The notes: generated by a model not told the origin, from the letters alone. A DNA stretch of 64,000 nt from Mycobacterium scrofulaceum (GCF_001667885.1 NZ_LZJW01000091.1:1-64000); one strand, 5' to 3'. Shown: positions 1 through 10,404, counted from the stretch's first letter. Translations and numbers: made by a program.

Positions 1-77
1 CAGCTGTGTGGCGCAGGGGAGGGCGGCGGCGGTGGCGGCAAGGCTTCACCCGGCGGCGGCGGGACGAAGCCTCGCGG
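1..77. repeat. Left arm of an exact 77-bp inverted repeat (partner 1770-1846)
   Basis: Bases 1-77 are identical to the reverse complement of 1770-1846. Base 78 is the first mismatch, and the repeat touches the window edge. Both copies encode the same proline-rich peptide (starting RGFVPPPPGEAL) in frame in two different proteins. It may be a true duplication or gene conversion, or an assembly-graph artefact, since 77 is a common de Bruijn k-mer length. Confidence 0.95.
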
Positions 78-491
78 TGGCCAGGGCGGAAGGCCGGGCG
101 GCGGGAAGTTCGGGCCGGGCGCGAACGGCGGTGGTGGAGGCAAGGGTGGCGGCGGTGGAAAGGGCGGCGGGACGACGGGACCGGCGACGGTATCGGGGCT
201 GATGCCGCGGTCGCCGTACGCCGCGCCGTCGGCGGTGATCAGCAGTGCCCGCACACCGCCGCCGTTGAGTTCGGCGGCCATCAGATCGGGCGAGGTGTGC
301 GCGGCGTCCAGCGCCTCGGCCCGCGACGCGGCGGCGAGCAGCCGGTCGTGCAGGTTCCTGCGGGCGAGGACGCCCAGGCTGAGATCGACCGTCACGCCGA
401 GCACCACTAGCAGCAGGGCGAGCAACGCCACCACCACCAGCGTCACGCGGCGCTGCAGCGACGGGGTCCGAGTCGCGGGGGCGGCCGTCAT
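1..491 (-). CDS. Sensor histidine kinase, N-terminal part (runs off the window)
   Basis: About 163 residues are visible. The start ATG at 491 overlaps the stop of the upstream response regulator (ATGA), the usual arrangement of a two-component operon. A strongly hydrophobic helix lies at about residues 16-37. It is followed by a presumed extracytoplasmic stretch that becomes extremely proline-rich from about residue 112. HAMP, HisKA and ATPase domains would lie beyond the window edge and are not seen. The last 77 bases are an exact inverted copy of the 3' end of the small proline-rich gene at 1464-1847, in the same reading frame. If that copy continued by one more base, the kinase would stop here without a catalytic domain. 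The kinase assignment rests on position and architecture only. Confidence 0.6.
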   Translation of the reverse strand, partial: MTAAPATRTPSLQRRVTLVVVALLALLLVVLGVTVDLSLGVLARRNLHDRLLAAASRAEALDAAHTSPDLMAAELNGGGVRALLITADGAAYGDRGISPDTVAGPVVPPPFPPPPPLPPPPPFAPGPNFPPPGLPPWPPRGFVPPPPGEALPPPPPPSPAPHS

Positions 492-1201
492 GATCGCTGA
501 GGCTGCAACCGGTAGCCGATGCCGCGAACGGTGTGCAGGATCCGCGGCCCGTGGGCTTCGAGTTTGCGCCGCAATCCACTGACATGCACCTGGACCAGGT
601 TGGGGTCGTAGGCGTCGTACCCCCACACCGCGTTCAGGATCTGGCCGGCGCTGACGATGCGGCCGCGCTGCTCCACCAGGAAAGCCAGCAGCCGCAGCTC
701 GGTCGCGGTCACATCGAGGAGACTGCCGCCACGCGCGGCCACCCCGGCGTCGGGGTCCAGCATCAGGTCGCCGACCTGAACGACCTGCGGCAGCCGTCCG
801 CGCCGCCGCAGAACCGCGCCGACCCGTGACACCAGTTCGGCCAGCTCGAACGGTTTGATCACGTAGTCGTCGGCCCCACCGTCCAAGCCGCGCAGCCGAT
901 CGTGCAGGCCGTCGCGCGCCGTGATCAAGACGATCCCCACGTCGCCCCAGTCGCGGAGGACGTCGATGAGGTCGAAGCCGTCGCGTCCCGGCAGCATGAC
1001 GTCGAGCACCACCAGGTCCGGCCGGAGCCCGTCGAGCACCTCCTCCAACCCGTCACCGTCACACCGGCCCACGGTGTGATAGCCGACGTCGGCGAGCGCC
1101 TCGCTCACCATCTCGCGGATCGTCTCGGAGTCCTCGACCACCAGAACCCGCGGCGCACCGACGCTGAAGTGGCCGGCGGCCGCGCGCGGGCAGTTCGTCA
1201 T
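488..1201 (-). CDS. OmpR/PhoB-family response regulator
   Basis: The product is a 237-residue DNA-binding response regulator. The receiver domain (about residues 17-130) has the acidic pair E23-D24 in VVED, the phospho-acceptor D67 in VVLDVMLPG and the conserved lysine in VIKPF. The C-terminal winged-helix domain ends with the typical LRRKLEAHGPRILHTVRGIGYRL signature. The start ATG at 1201 is chosen because it precedes the receiver domain by a normal distance and lies next to a direct-repeat box (1224-1240). The stop overlaps the kinase start by four bases. It resembles the TcrX/TrcR-like mycobacterial regulators, but I do not assign a gene name. It probably controls itself and the divergent proline-rich gene. 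Confidence 0.93.
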   Translation of the reverse strand: MTNCPRAAAGHFSVGAPRVLVVEDSETIREMVSEALADVGYHTVGRCDGDGLEEVLDGLRPDLVVLDVMLPGRDGFDLIDVLRDWGDVGIVLITARDGLHDRLRGLDGGADDYVIKPFELAELVSRVGAVLRRRGRLPQVVQVGDLMLDPDAGVAARGGSLLDVTATELRLLAFLVEQRGRIVSAGQILNAVWGYDAYDPNLVQVHVSGLRRKLEAHGPRILHTVRGIGYRLQPQRS

Positions 1202-1223
1202 GACTCCATTGTCGACGCCGGTC

Positions 1224-1240
1224 CTGAAACCAACCTGAAG
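1224..1240 (-). promoter_or_regulatory. Direct-repeat box CTTCAGGT-N4-TTCAG upstream of the response regulator
   Basis: Read toward the regulator, the sequence is CTTCAGGTTGGTTTCAG. It contains two TTCAG repeats 11 bp apart, about one helical turn, as is usual for OmpR-family tandem binding. The box ends 23 bp before the ATG at 1201. A matching box lies in front of the divergent gene at 1464. Confidence 0.6.
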
Positions 1241-1422
1241 CCGTCGCGGCGCCCCGTCGGTCACGGCAGTTCCACTTCTCGCGGGAATGGCGGCGGGTGT
1301 CTGAGTGCCCGCCTCAGAGCGACAAACCCTCCTTGGTGGCATCTCCGGGATTGTCGCTGCGAGGCGGGCACAACGCCGCTCGCCGTCGCTGGTGACAGGA
1401 GTGACGGACGGGGCCACCGCTT

Positions 1423-1439
1423 CTTCAGGTCCACTTCAG
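1423..1439 (+). promoter_or_regulatory. Direct-repeat box CTTCAGGT-N4-TTCAG upstream of the proline-rich gene
   Basis: The sequence CTTCAGGTCCACTTCAG shares the first eight and last five bases, and the 11-bp repeat period, with the box at 1224-1240 on the other strand. It lies 24 bp before the ATG at 1464. The two divergent genes therefore probably answer to the same OmpR-type regulator encoded at 488-1201. Confidence 0.6.
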
Positions 1440-1463
1440 ATCCGCCTCCTACCGTCCGATGCC

Positions 1464-1847
1464 ATGACCACAAACGACGAGATCGACACCAATCCACCGC
1501 CGCCGGCGGCACCGCAACCACGTGAGCCCCGCCGCTACGCCACGGGCGTCGTGGTCGGGGCCGGGGTGGCGGGCGCGCTGATCGGCGCCGTCGGCACCAT
1601 CGCGGCGATCGCCTTCGCCTGGATCATCAGCGCGGGCCCGCCCGGTCCCCCGCCGCTGCCGGGTCCGCCGCCGATGATGGCGCTGCATCAGGGCCCACCG
1701 CCCCCGCCGATGGGTGGGCCCGCGCCCGGCGGATTCGGGTTCGCGCCGCCGCCCGGGCCGCCCGGTCCCCCGCGAGGCTTCGTCCCGCCGCCGCCGGGTG
1801 AAGCCTTGCCGCCACCGCCGCCGCCCTCCCCTGCGCCACACAGCTGA
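1464..1847 (+). CDS. Proline-rich single-pass membrane protein
   Basis: This 127-residue protein has three parts. It begins with a short hydrophilic N-terminus, then a Gly/Ala-rich transmembrane helix at about residues 27-52 after an RRYATG motif. The C-terminus is almost purely Pro/Gly. No catalytic domain is seen. The start ATG at 1464 lies just downstream of the TTCAG direct-repeat box shared with the response-regulator gene, so it is a likely target of that two-component system. The gene at 1947-2219 encodes a paralogue with the same layout. The last 77 coding bases recur inverted at the window start inside the sensor-kinase gene. Confidence 0.75.
   Translation: MTTNDEIDTNPPPPAAPQPREPRRYATGVVVGAGVAGALIGAVGTIAAIAFAWIISAGPPGPPPLPGPPPMMALHQGPPPPPMGGPAPGGFGFAPPPGPPGPPRGFVPPPPGEALPPPPPPSPAPHS
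1770..1846. repeat. Right arm of the exact 77-bp inverted repeat (partner 1-77)
   Basis: This arm covers the last codons of the proline-rich protein, from RGFVPPPP through the final serine and into its stop codon. It is base-for-base the reverse complement of 1-77. Confidence 0.95.
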
Positions 1848-1946
1848 CCGGCCAGCCGCCGTCACGATCCGCAGAATCGTGGCGGCGGCGGGCGTCTCGC
1901 CAGTAGCGTCTGAAGTCACCGACCTCCGACGACCGTGGAGAGCCGC

Positions 1947-2219
1947 ATGACCTCGGACAACATCGGAACCCGCCGCTTCCCGACCGGCGTCGCCATCATC
2001 GCCGGGCTGGCCGGCCTTCTAATCGGCGTCCTCGCCACCCTCGCGATCACCGGGTTGGTGTGGACGGTCCGGGTTCAGCTTCCCCCGCCGCCCTACCCGC
2101 CGCCGCTGTCGTCACAGTCGGCGGGCGGAGGCGGGTGCATTTACACCTCACCGCCGTTGCCCACGTCCGCGCCCGCGCTCGTGCCCGCGCCGCCGTTGCC
2201 GCCGGCGCCGCACGCGTAA
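1947..2219 (+). CDS. Proline-rich single-pass membrane protein (paralogue of 1464-1847)
   Basis: The product is a 90-residue protein with the same plan as its neighbour. An RRFPTG motif is followed by one transmembrane helix (about residues 13-36) and then a proline-rich tail with a single cysteine. The start ATG at 1947 is preferred because it reproduces the N-terminal length of the paralogue; an in-frame GTG at 1935 is also possible. The function is unknown. The pair looks like a local duplication beside a two-component system and may form part of its envelope output or sensing. Confidence 0.7.
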   Translation: MTSDNIGTRRFPTGVAIIAGLAGLLIGVLATLAITGLVWTVRVQLPPPPYPPPLSSQSAGGGGCIYTSPPLPTSAPALVPAPPLPPAPHA

Positions 2220-2221
2220 CC

Positions 2222-2689
2222 GTGTCGTCCCTCCCGCAACTCGCCGAGCGACTGCTCCGATCGCGCCGCCTGGTGCGCGCGCCGATCTGGCTCTTCAAGG
2301 CCCGCGCGGGCGCGCTGTTCGGATCCCGCATGCTGATGCTCGAGCACACCGGTCGCAACTCGGGCGCACGGCGCTATGCCGTCCTCGAAGTCGTCGACCA
2401 CCCCGCCCCGGCCACCTACGTCGTGGCCTCCGGATTCGGTCGAAAAGCGCAGTGGTTCCGCAACATTGAGGCCCAGCCGCGGGTGCGCGTCTACGCGGGC
2501 AGCCGTGCGCCCAGACGAGCCACGGCACGGGTGATGACCCAAGATGAGGTGGACCGTACCCTGGCCGCGTACCGCGGTCGTCACCCGAAGGCGTGGGAAC
2601 GGATGCGGCCGGTGCTGGAGGGCACGCTGGGCGCTGCGATCACCGACACCGGCGCGCCGTTGCCGTTGGTCGAGCTGCGCGTCGACTAG
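2222..2689 (+). CDS. F420-dependent (Ddn-family) nitroreductase-like protein
   Basis: This 155-residue protein belongs to the small split-barrel deazaflavin-dependent oxidoreductase group (Ddn, Rv1558 and Rv3178 type). Diagnostic segments are the MLEHTGRNSGARR block and VASGFGRKAQWFRNI, which contributes to the F420-binding face, followed by a Val/Thr-rich strand region. The start GTG at 2222 lies two bases after the preceding stop, so it is probably co-transcribed with the proline-rich gene. Family members reduce quinones or enones and activate nitroimidazoles; the substrate here is unknown. Its 3' end overlaps the convergent DoxX-like gene by four bases. Confidence 0.85.
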   Translation: MSSLPQLAERLLRSRRLVRAPIWLFKARAGALFGSRMLMLEHTGRNSGARRYAVLEVVDHPAPATYVVASGFGRKAQWFRNIEAQPRVRVYAGSRAPRRATARVMTQDEVDRTLAAYRGRHPKAWERMRPVLEGTLGAAITDTGAPLPLVELRVD

Positions 2690-3042
2690 GCGCGGTCGGG
2701 ACCCTTCGCCGTCATGACGGCGAAGGTGGCCAGGAACATGGCCGCCGGCAGGGCGTTGGCGACCTTGTCCCGTACCCGGATGTGCGCGCCGAGCGCCAGC
2801 ACGAAATAGAGCGTCAGCATCGCGGTGGTCAGCCGCGCCAGGCCCGGGAAGCGGGTGACCGACAGCAGGCCCACCGCGGCGGCCGCCTTCACCACCGGCA
2901 GCACGGGCCGGACGTTCTCCGGCAGCCCGACGTCATCGAGAACCTTCTTGATCGGAGCCACCTGGACGCCGCACGCCACCGCGTCCACGGCGTGGAACGC
3001 GCCGAGCGCGACGTAGGTCTTCGGTGAAGTGAAAACGCTCAT
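2686..3042 (-). CDS. DoxX-like small membrane protein
   Basis: This is a 118-residue polytopic protein with about four hydrophobic segments (near residues 9-25, 45-63, 70-85 and 93-110), matching the DoxX-like integral membrane family in length and spacing. DoxX-like proteins are often found beside redox enzymes and may support quinone or thiol chemistry in the membrane, but no reaction can be read from the sequence. It lies 9 bp after the stop-proximal side of the SPFH gene on the same strand, and could be the last gene of the nfeD-SPFH unit. Confidence 0.75.
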   Translation of the reverse strand: MSVFTSPKTYVALGAFHAVDAVACGVQVAPIKKVLDDVGLPENVRPVLPVVKAAAAVGLLSVTRFPGLARLTTAMLTLYFVLALGAHIRVRDKVANALPAAMFLATFAVMTAKGPDRA

Positions 3043-3051
3043 GGAGCAATC

Positions 3052-4197
3052 CTATTGGGCCAACTGCGGCGGCGCCCCGGGCAGCGTGCCATCCACCGGC
3101 TGGCGGGCACTCGCCTCGGCCTTGGCCACCGCCTGCGCGATCGCCGGGTCGGTCTCGGTGGAGAACCAGTCGGCGGTCTCCGCGTCGTCGTCGGCGCTGT
3201 GCTTGGGTGCGTCCTCGACCGGTGATGGCTGGAATCGGAACACGCCGTCCTCGCCGGGGGTACCGAGCAGCTTGGTGAATCCCTGCAACGCCGCGCCGAA
3301 ATCGCTGGGCACGACCCAGACCTTGTTGGCGTCGCCGCGCGCCATCTCCGGCAGCGTCTGCAGGTACTGGTAGGCCAGCATCTCCGGGGTCGGCCTGCCG
3401 GCCTTGATCGCGGCGAAGGTCTTCTCGATGGCCTTGGCCTGACCCTGCGCCCGCAGGTAAGCCGCCGCGCGCTCACCCTGGGCGCGCAGCATCCGGGACT
3501 GCCGGTCCGCCTCGGCGGCCAGGATCGCGGCCTGTTTGGCGCCCTCGGCCGCCAGGATCTGCGCCTGCTTGGCCCCCTCGGCCTGGGTGATCGCGGCCTG
3601 CCGGTTCCCTTCGGCGGTCAGGATCATCGCCCGCTTCTCGCGGTCGGCCTTCATCTGCTTTTCCATCGAGGCCTGGATCGAGGGCGGCGGGTCGATGCTG
3701 CGCAGCTCGACCCGCGCGACGCGCAGCCCCCAGCGGCCGGTGGCCTCGTCGAGGACGCCGCGCAGCTGGCCGTTGATCTGGTCGCGGGAGGTCAGCGTCT
3801 GCTCGAGCGTCATTCCGCCGACCACGTTGCGCAGGGTGGTGGTGGTCAGCTGCTCGACGCCGACGATGTAGTTGCTGATCTCGTAGACGGCGGCCTGCGG
3901 GACGGTGACCTGGAAGTAGACCACGGTGTCGATGTTCAGCGTCAGGTTGTCCTCGGTGATCACCGGCTGCGGTGGGAACGACACCACCCGCTCGCGCAGG
4001 TCCACCCGGGCGCGCACCCGGTCGATGAACGGCACCAACAGCGTCAGCTGGCCACTGACCGTCCGGCTATATCGCCCCAGCCGCTCGATCACCGCGGCCT
4101 CGGCCTGCGGTATCAGGGCGACCGACTTGGCCACCACGATTATGGCGAATATCACCAGGACGGCTAACAACACCAAACCTGCAACCGCACCTTGCAC
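3052..4197 (-). CDS. SPFH/band 7 (stomatin/QmcA-like) membrane protein, Rv1488 orthologue
   Basis: This 381-residue protein starts with an N-terminal membrane anchor (about residues 5-27). It is followed by the band 7 domain, with the hallmark QAEAAVIERLGRYSRT and the strand region RVVSFPPQPVITEDN. A long Ala/Glu/Gln coiled coil follows, with repeated AEGAKQAAIL-type units at about residues 200-260. The C-terminal tail is acidic and disordered. SPFH proteins form oligomeric rings in ordered membrane domains and modulate FtsH-like proteolysis. NfeD is encoded immediately upstream, the classical partner of stomatins. Order and sequence match Rv1487-Rv1488. Confidence 0.93.
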   Translation of the reverse strand: MQGAVAGLVLLAVLVIFAIIVVAKSVALIPQAEAAVIERLGRYSRTVSGQLTLLVPFIDRVRARVDLRERVVSFPPQPVITEDNLTLNIDTVVYFQVTVPQAAVYEISNYIVGVEQLTTTTLRNVVGGMTLEQTLTSRDQINGQLRGVLDEATGRWGLRVARVELRSIDPPPSIQASMEKQMKADREKRAMILTAEGNRQAAITQAEGAKQAQILAAEGAKQAAILAAEADRQSRMLRAQGERAAAYLRAQGQAKAIEKTFAAIKAGRPTPEMLAYQYLQTLPEMARGDANKVWVVPSDFGAALQGFTKLLGTPGEDGVFRFQPSPVEDAPKHSADDDAETADWFSTETDPAIAQAVAKAEASARQPVDGTLPGAPPQLAQ

Positions 4198-4245
4198 GGG
4201 AGTTCCTTTCTCTACCAGGGTCTCTCAGCGTCGTCGCGCACTCCT

Positions 4246-4683
4246 TTAAGGACTGCTCTTGAAGACCACCGCCGTCGCACCGTCGATCTGCAAGACGGTC
4301 ACCGACTCCCCCGGTTCGTAGACATCGCCCTCGTTGAGGGGACGCGCCGTCCACACCTCGCCGTCGAGCTTCACCTGCCCCTCGTCGCGGCCGATCCGCT
4401 CGAGCACCAGCGCCTTCTTGCCCTCCAACGCCTCGATACCCAGCCGCGGCACGTGCGCCGGTGTCAGTCGCTGCCGCAGCGCCGGGCGAACCAGCACCAA
4501 CAGCAGCACCGAGACGATGAGGAACACCGTGCCGTTGGCCCAGCCGGGCCAGTCCGTCAGCCAGCTGGTGGTTGCCGCCGCCAGCGCCCCGCCGCCGAGC
4601 ATCACCAAAAACATATGGCCGGTGAGCGCCTCCGCACCGGCAAGCACCAGCGCGAATATTAGCCAAAGCACCGCAGCGTGCAT
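4246..4683 (-). CDS. NfeD-like membrane protein, Rv1487 orthologue
   Basis: The 145-residue product has three hydrophobic N-terminal segments (about residues 2-20, 22-40 and 50-68). A C-terminal OB-fold NfeD domain follows ([17 protein letters not shown] through [12 protein letters not shown]). The start ATG at 4683 gives the family-typical beginning [19 protein letters not shown] -10-like hexamer ends six bases before it, so the mRNA is probably leaderless. The gene is followed 48 bp later by its SPFH partner. NfeD proteins are thought to scaffold SPFH rings. Confidence 0.92.
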   Translation of the reverse strand: MHAAVLWLIFALVLAGAEALTGHMFLVMLGGGALAAATTSWLTDWPGWANGTVFLIVSVLLLVLVRPALRQRLTPAHVPRLGIEALEGKKALVLERIGRDEGQVKLDGEVWTARPLNEGDVYEPGESVTVLQIDGATAVVFKSSP

Positions 4684-4740
4684 GCCGTCAGAATACGCGT
4701 GATCCGCCTTTGCCGGGCAAAACAACTACACTGCGGAATC
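4684..4740. promoter_or_regulatory. Compact divergent promoter region, both transcripts apparently leaderless
   Basis: On the minus strand TATTCT (4695-4690) sits six bases before the nfeD ATG. On the plus strand TACACT (4727-4732) sits eight bases before the GTG at 4741. No Shine-Dalgarno sequence fits either start. This is the expected form of leaderless mycobacterial promoters. Confidence 0.55.
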
Positions 4741-5667
4741 GTGTGGTGTCCCAGTGTCTCGCTGTCCCTGTGGGCCAATGCCTGGCTCGCGGGCAAGGCC
4801 GCGCCCGACGACGTCTTGGACGCGTTATCGGTATGGGCTCCAAAGCAATCGGTCACCGCGTATGATGCGGTGGCCGCGGGCCACACCGGGCTGCCGTGGC
4901 CGGATGTGAACGACGCCGGAACGGTGACGCTGCTGCAGACGCTGCGCGCCGCGGTCGGTCGATCGGCGCCCACCGCCACCGGTCCGGGGCGGCTGGTCGG
5001 AACCATCAACGTGCTTTTGCCGGTGCCCGGCGATGTGCGGGGGCTGGCCCCCGGAACCCAGTTCGAGCGTGACGCCCTGGCGGCGGGCGAGGCGATCATC
5101 ATCGCCAATCCCACCGATCCCGCCACCGCCGTGGGGCTGGTCCCCGAGTTCTCCTATGACGAAGAGGCGACGGACTTCCCGGAATTGTGCGCGCTGTCCT
5201 GGACGGTGTATTCGCTGCCGGGCGCGCCGGTGCTCGACCACTACGAGCTCGGAGACGCCGAATACACGCTGCGGTCGGCGGTCCGGTCGGCCGCCGACGC
5301 TCTCGGTGCCATCGGCCTGGGGTCGGCCGCGGCCGACGTCGACGATCCGCGTGGGCTCGTCGAGCAGTTGCTGGAATCCGCACGGCAGCACCGGATTCCC
5401 GACCATGCGCCGTCCCGGGCGTTGCGCGTGCTGGAGAACGCCGCGCACGTCGACGCCATCATCGCGGTCAGCGCCGGACTCAGCCGCTCCCCCGATTCGC
5501 CGGATCGCTTCACGGCGCCCGTCGTCGCCGTCCCGGAGCCCTTCGGCACGCAATCCTCATCGGAGGCGCGCATCGCCAGTGACGCCCTGCGGCCGTTGAC
5601 CGCCGTCGTGCGTTCGGCGCGGATGGCCGCCGTCACCGCAATCCTGCACTCCGCGTGGGCTGACTAG
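4741..5667 (+). CDS. Conserved mycobacterial protein, Rv1486c orthologue
   Basis: This 308-residue soluble protein lacks an obvious signal peptide or transmembrane helix. It begins [31 protein letters not shown] and is recognisable as the conserved hypothetical between hemH and nfeD in mycobacteria. No catalytic motif is apparent and I do not assign a function. The GTG at 4741 is selected because a TACACT -10 element ends eight bases before it, giving a leaderless mRNA; longer in-frame starts would begin inside that promoter. Its end overlaps the convergent hemH stop by four bases. Confidence 0.85.
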   Translation: MWCPSVSLSLWANAWLAGKAAPDDVLDALSVWAPKQSVTAYDAVAAGHTGLPWPDVNDAGTVTLLQTLRAAVGRSAPTATGPGRLVGTINVLLPVPGDVRGLAPGTQFERDALAAGEAIIIANPTDPATAVGLVPEFSYDEEATDFPELCALSWTVYSLPGAPVLDHYELGDAEYTLRSAVRSAADALGAIGLGSAAADVDDPRGLVEQLLESARQHRIPDHAPSRALRVLENAAHVDAIIAVSAGLSRSPDSPDRFTAPVVAVPEPFGTQSSSEARIASDALRPLTAVVRSARMAAVTAILHSAWAD

Positions 5668-6683
5668 CCCGCTACGGCGTTTTCGGCCGCGGCGCAGTGC
5701 GGCGGGCGGCACGGCGCGCCGTCGAGGCTGGCGAGGCAGCCGGGCACCGGGTCGGGGCCAGCCACCCTGGCGGGGGCACGGCCGGTGCGCAGTTCATCGA
5801 TCAAATCGGCTGCGAGCCGGGCGAATCGGCGATCGGCGTTAGGTGTAGCGGCCCGGGCGAACGCCAAACCCGCCGCCTCGGCCTGGGAGCGCAATTCCTC
5901 GTCGAGATCCCACACCACCTCGATGTGGTCGGCGACGAACCCGATCGGGCAGACGACGACGGCCTTCGTGCCCGAGGCCGCCAGCGCCGCAAGATGGTCC
6001 TCGACGCTGGGCTCCAACCACGGCACCTGCGGCGGGCCGGACCGCGATTGCCAGGCGAGGTCGAAATCCGCGTAGCCGGCCGCGGCCGCGACCAGCCTTG
6101 CGGCGTAGGCGACTTGGCGACTGTAGAGCTTGGGGCCGAGGCGCTGGTCGGCGGCCACCGGGACCGAATGCGCGGTGAACACCAGGCGGGCGCCGTCGGG
6201 AACGGTCTGCGCGGCGGCGGCGACGCTGCCGGCGAACATCTCGACGAAGAGCGGGTGGTCGAAGTACGGTCGCAGCTTGACCAGTTCGGGCGCGTCCGCG
6301 CCGGCCGCCCGCCGCGCGCGGGCGATGTCCTCGGTGTACTGCGTGCAGCTGGAGTAGCCGCTCCACGCCGACGTGGTGAATACGGCTGCGCGGCGAACTC
6401 CGTTGTCCCGCATGGCCGAAACGGTGTCTTCGACGTAGGGCTCCCAGTTGCGGTTACCGAAATAGACCGGCAGGTTCAGTTCCGCCCGCAGCTCCTCGAT
6501 CAGGGCGCGGTTGATGCCGTTGATCGGTGACACCCCGCCGAAATGCAGGTAGTGCTCGGCGACGTCGTCCAGGCGCTCGGGGGGCACGTTGCGCCCACGG
6601 GTGACGTTCTCCAGGAACGGCCGCACCTGCTCGGGCCCCTCCGGCCCGCCGAAGGACAGCAGCAGGACGGCGTCGAATTCCAT
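5664..6683 (-). CDS. hemH: Ferrochelatase (coproporphyrin-type), Rv1485 orthologue
   Basis: This 339-residue enzyme inserts ferrous iron into the porphyrin; in actinobacteria the substrate is coproporphyrin III. Family landmarks are [22 protein letters not shown] at the N-terminus, the VFTAHSVP segment with the conserved histidine, and the late [18 protein letters not shown] motif. Cysteines clustered near the C-terminus ([17 protein letters not shown]) are consistent with the [2Fe-2S] cluster of mycobacterial ferrochelatases. The gene follows inhA by six bases in the same operon, the conserved fabG1-inhA-hemH order. Confidence 0.97.
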   Translation of the reverse strand: MEFDAVLLLSFGGPEGPEQVRPFLENVTRGRNVPPERLDDVAEHYLHFGGVSPINGINRALIEELRAELNLPVYFGNRNWEPYVEDTVSAMRDNGVRRAAVFTTSAWSGYSSCTQYTEDIARARRAAGADAPELVKLRPYFDHPLFVEMFAGSVAAAAQTVPDGARLVFTAHSVPVAADQRLGPKLYSRQVAYAARLVAAAAGYADFDLAWQSRSGPPQVPWLEPSVEDHLAALAASGTKAVVVCPIGFVADHIEVVWDLDEELRSQAEAAGLAFARAATPNADRRFARLAADLIDELRTGRAPARVAGPDPVPGCLASLDGAPCRPPHCAAAENAVAG

Positions 6684-6689
6684 TGGTGC

Positions 6690-8340
<1,651 letters not shown>

Positions 8341-8450
8341 TCCCCCAATTCACGCCGCGAGCGTAACCAGGCAGCGATTTTCGGGTCGATGTTTCGCAGC
8401 GCCGTTACGCTCGCGGGCCGTTGTCGGTGTGACTCAGCACACTTTCGACC

Positions 8451-9290
8451 ATGACGGACCCGTTTCTCGGCAGTGAAGCTCTGGCCGCCGGCGCGCTGAC
8501 GCCCTATCAGCTGCGCAGTCGGTATATGCGCCTGCACAAAGATGTCTATGTCCGCAAAGACGCCGAGCTGACGGCGGCATTGCGAGCGAAGGCCTGTTGG
8601 TTGCGGTCTCGACGCCGCGGCGTACTCGCGGGGTTCTCCGCCTCAGCGCTGCACGGGTCGAGGTGGATAGACCCGACTTCACCCCCGGCGATCATCGACA
8701 CCAACCGCTGTCCCGGAACGGGCGTGCAGGTCTGGGAAGAGCGCATCGAAGCCGACGAGATCACGGTCGTCGACGGCATGCGGGTCACGACGCCGCCCCG
8801 AACGGCCCTTGACCTGGCCAGGCGAAGCCGATTGGGCATCTCTGTAGCTGCGATCGATGCCCTCGTGCAGGCGACCGATCTGAAAATGGCCGACATCGAG
8901 CCTCTGCTCGAGCGGTATCGGGGGCGCCGGGGAATGAAGGCTGCTCGCGTCGCGCTCGGACTCGTCGACGGTGGGGCGCAATCGCCCAAGGAGACCTGGT
9001 TGCGGCTGCTGTTAATTGCGGCCGGATTTCCGGCTCCCCAGACGCAGATCCCCGTGCTCAACGAATGGGGCTGCGTCGTGGCGTATTTGGACATGGGTTG
9101 GGACGACATCAAGGTCGCTGTCGAGTATGACGGCGACCAGCATCGAGCGAGTCGCTATCAATACGTCAAGGACGTCCGCCGGCTCGAGATGATCGAGCGT
9201 CACGGGTGGATTGTCGTCAGAGTCATCGCCGAACATCACCGCGACGAAATAATCCGCCGGGTCAGCGAGGCGCGCGCTTCGCGAATGTAA
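8451..9290 (+). CDS. AbiEi-like/DUF559 protein with restriction-endonuclease-like domain
   Basis: This 279-residue protein has two parts. The N-terminal ~90 residues resemble the AbiEi-type winged-helix region (LTPYQLRSRYMRLHKDVYVRK). The C-terminal DUF559/Vsr-like nuclease fold carries the motif VAVEYDGDQHRA, with conserved E, D and H, then RLEMIERHGWIVVRV. Many mycobacteria carry several such genes; their biological role is not established, with type IV toxin-antitoxin or defence functions suggested for related proteins. It stands alone between fabG1 and the VWA gene, where M. tuberculosis has Rv1482c. It is transcribed against both neighbours, so it is probably independently regulated. Confidence 0.75.
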   Translation: MTDPFLGSEALAAGALTPYQLRSRYMRLHKDVYVRKDAELTAALRAKACWLRSRRRGVLAGFSASALHGSRWIDPTSPPAIIDTNRCPGTGVQVWEERIEADEITVVDGMRVTTPPRTALDLARRSRLGISVAAIDALVQATDLKMADIEPLLERYRGRRGMKAARVALGLVDGGAQSPKETWLRLLLIAAGFPAPQTQIPVLNEWGCVVAYLDMGWDDIKVAVEYDGDQHRASRYQYVKDVRRLEMIERHGWIVVRVIAEHHRDEIIRRVSEARASRM

Positions 9291-9353
9291 CCACACTGCG
9301 AAAATCCGGGCCTGCAATCGCAGCCAGCTTACGCTCGCGGGCTGGAACCGGAA

Positions 9354-10361
9354 TTAGGTCGGCAGGCGTCGGTTGATGAGCAGCGCCGCGAGCGCCGCAA
9401 GGGCCAACACCAGGGCGCCCAGCCGAACCCAGCCCACGCTGGCGTCGCCCTTGATGGTCTCGTAGCCGATCTGCTGCTGCAGCGTCGCGTAGACCGCCTT
9501 GAGCTCGGCGAGGCTGGCGGCGTTGTACCAGCTCCCACCGGAGAGCTCGGCGACCTTCTTCATCGTCGTGTCGTCGACGGGCACCGGCTGGCGCTGGTCG
9601 TTGATCTCGACGAAGCCGTACGGGGTGCCGAACGAGATCGTCGAGATTGGCACGCCCTGGTCCTTGGCGGTGCGCGCGGCGGTGAAGGCGCCCTTGGGGT
9701 TGTCGGGATTGGTCGGCATCGTCTCCTTGCCGTCGGAGAAGAGCACGATGCGCGCCGGCGGTGGTTTGTCACCGCCGCCGATCACGGCGCCGACCGTCGC
9801 GATCGCCTGCAACGCGGTGAAGATGCCTTCCCCGGTGGCGGTGCGGTCGGCGAACTGCAGCTTGTCCAGCGCGTTCTTGGTCGCGTCGCGGTTGGTCGTC
9901 GGCGACACCAGCACGGTGGCCGTGCCCGCATACTCGATCAGCCCCAGGTTGATGCCGGGGGTCAGCTCGTCGGCGAACTGCTTGGCCGCCTCCTGCGCGG
10001 CCGCCATCCGGTTGGGCTGCACGTCGGTGGCACGCATCGACTGCGACACGTCGATCACCAGCATCACCACCGCGCGGTTGCGGGGAATGCGGACGTCGTT
10101 GGTCGGCCCCGCCATCGCGATCGTGAACAGCACCAGCGACGCGACCAGCAGGATCGCCGGCACGTGCCGCCATCGCGACGGCCGTTGCGGCGCAACGCTT
10201 TCCAGCAGCTCCATGTTGGCGAAGCGCAGCATCCGGCGCTGCCGGGCCAGCTGCATGAGGATGTACATCGCGGCCAGCGCGAACACGACCAGCAGGAAAA
10301 GGAAGAACCAGGAGTGTTCGAAGCCGGACAGCGATATCGGACCGAGCAATGGCAGTGTCAT
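9354..10361 (-). CDS. VWA-domain membrane protein, Rv1481 orthologue
   Basis: This 335-residue protein has two N-terminal transmembrane helices (about residues 14-36 and 62-82), a von Willebrand A domain and a C-terminal helix (about residues 312-330), the BatA-like layout. The MIDAS motif DVSQS is present at about residue 109. A later Thr and the SDGKETMP loop complete the metal site. In the moxR1-DUF58-VWA operon it probably acts with the MoxR AAA ATPase as a membrane-anchored metal-dependent scaffold for envelope protein maturation. The precise client is unknown. It is third in the operon, 43 bp after the DUF58 gene. Confidence 0.92.
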   Translation of the reverse strand: MTLPLLGPISLSGFEHSWFFLFLLVVFALAAMYILMQLARQRRMLRFANMELLESVAPQRPSRWRHVPAILLVASLVLFTIAMAGPTNDVRIPRNRAVVMLVIDVSQSMRATDVQPNRMAAAQEAAKQFADELTPGINLGLIEYAGTATVLVSPTTNRDATKNALDKLQFADRTATGEGIFTALQAIATVGAVIGGGDKPPPARIVLFSDGKETMPTNPDNPKGAFTAARTAKDQGVPISTISFGTPYGFVEINDQRQPVPVDDTTMKKVAELSGGSWYNAASLAELKAVYATLQQQIGYETIKGDASVGWVRLGALVLALAALAALLINRRLPT

Positions 10362-10404
10362 AAAACCGTCTTGGTGTGTCTGTGCGCCCCGGTCAAAATG
10401 GCCG

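Noticed and set aside
6..410. Plus-strand arginine-rich frame at the window start
   Set aside because: It is the antisense of the proline-rich kinase segment; Arg/Gly runs are the mirror of Pro/Ala codons.
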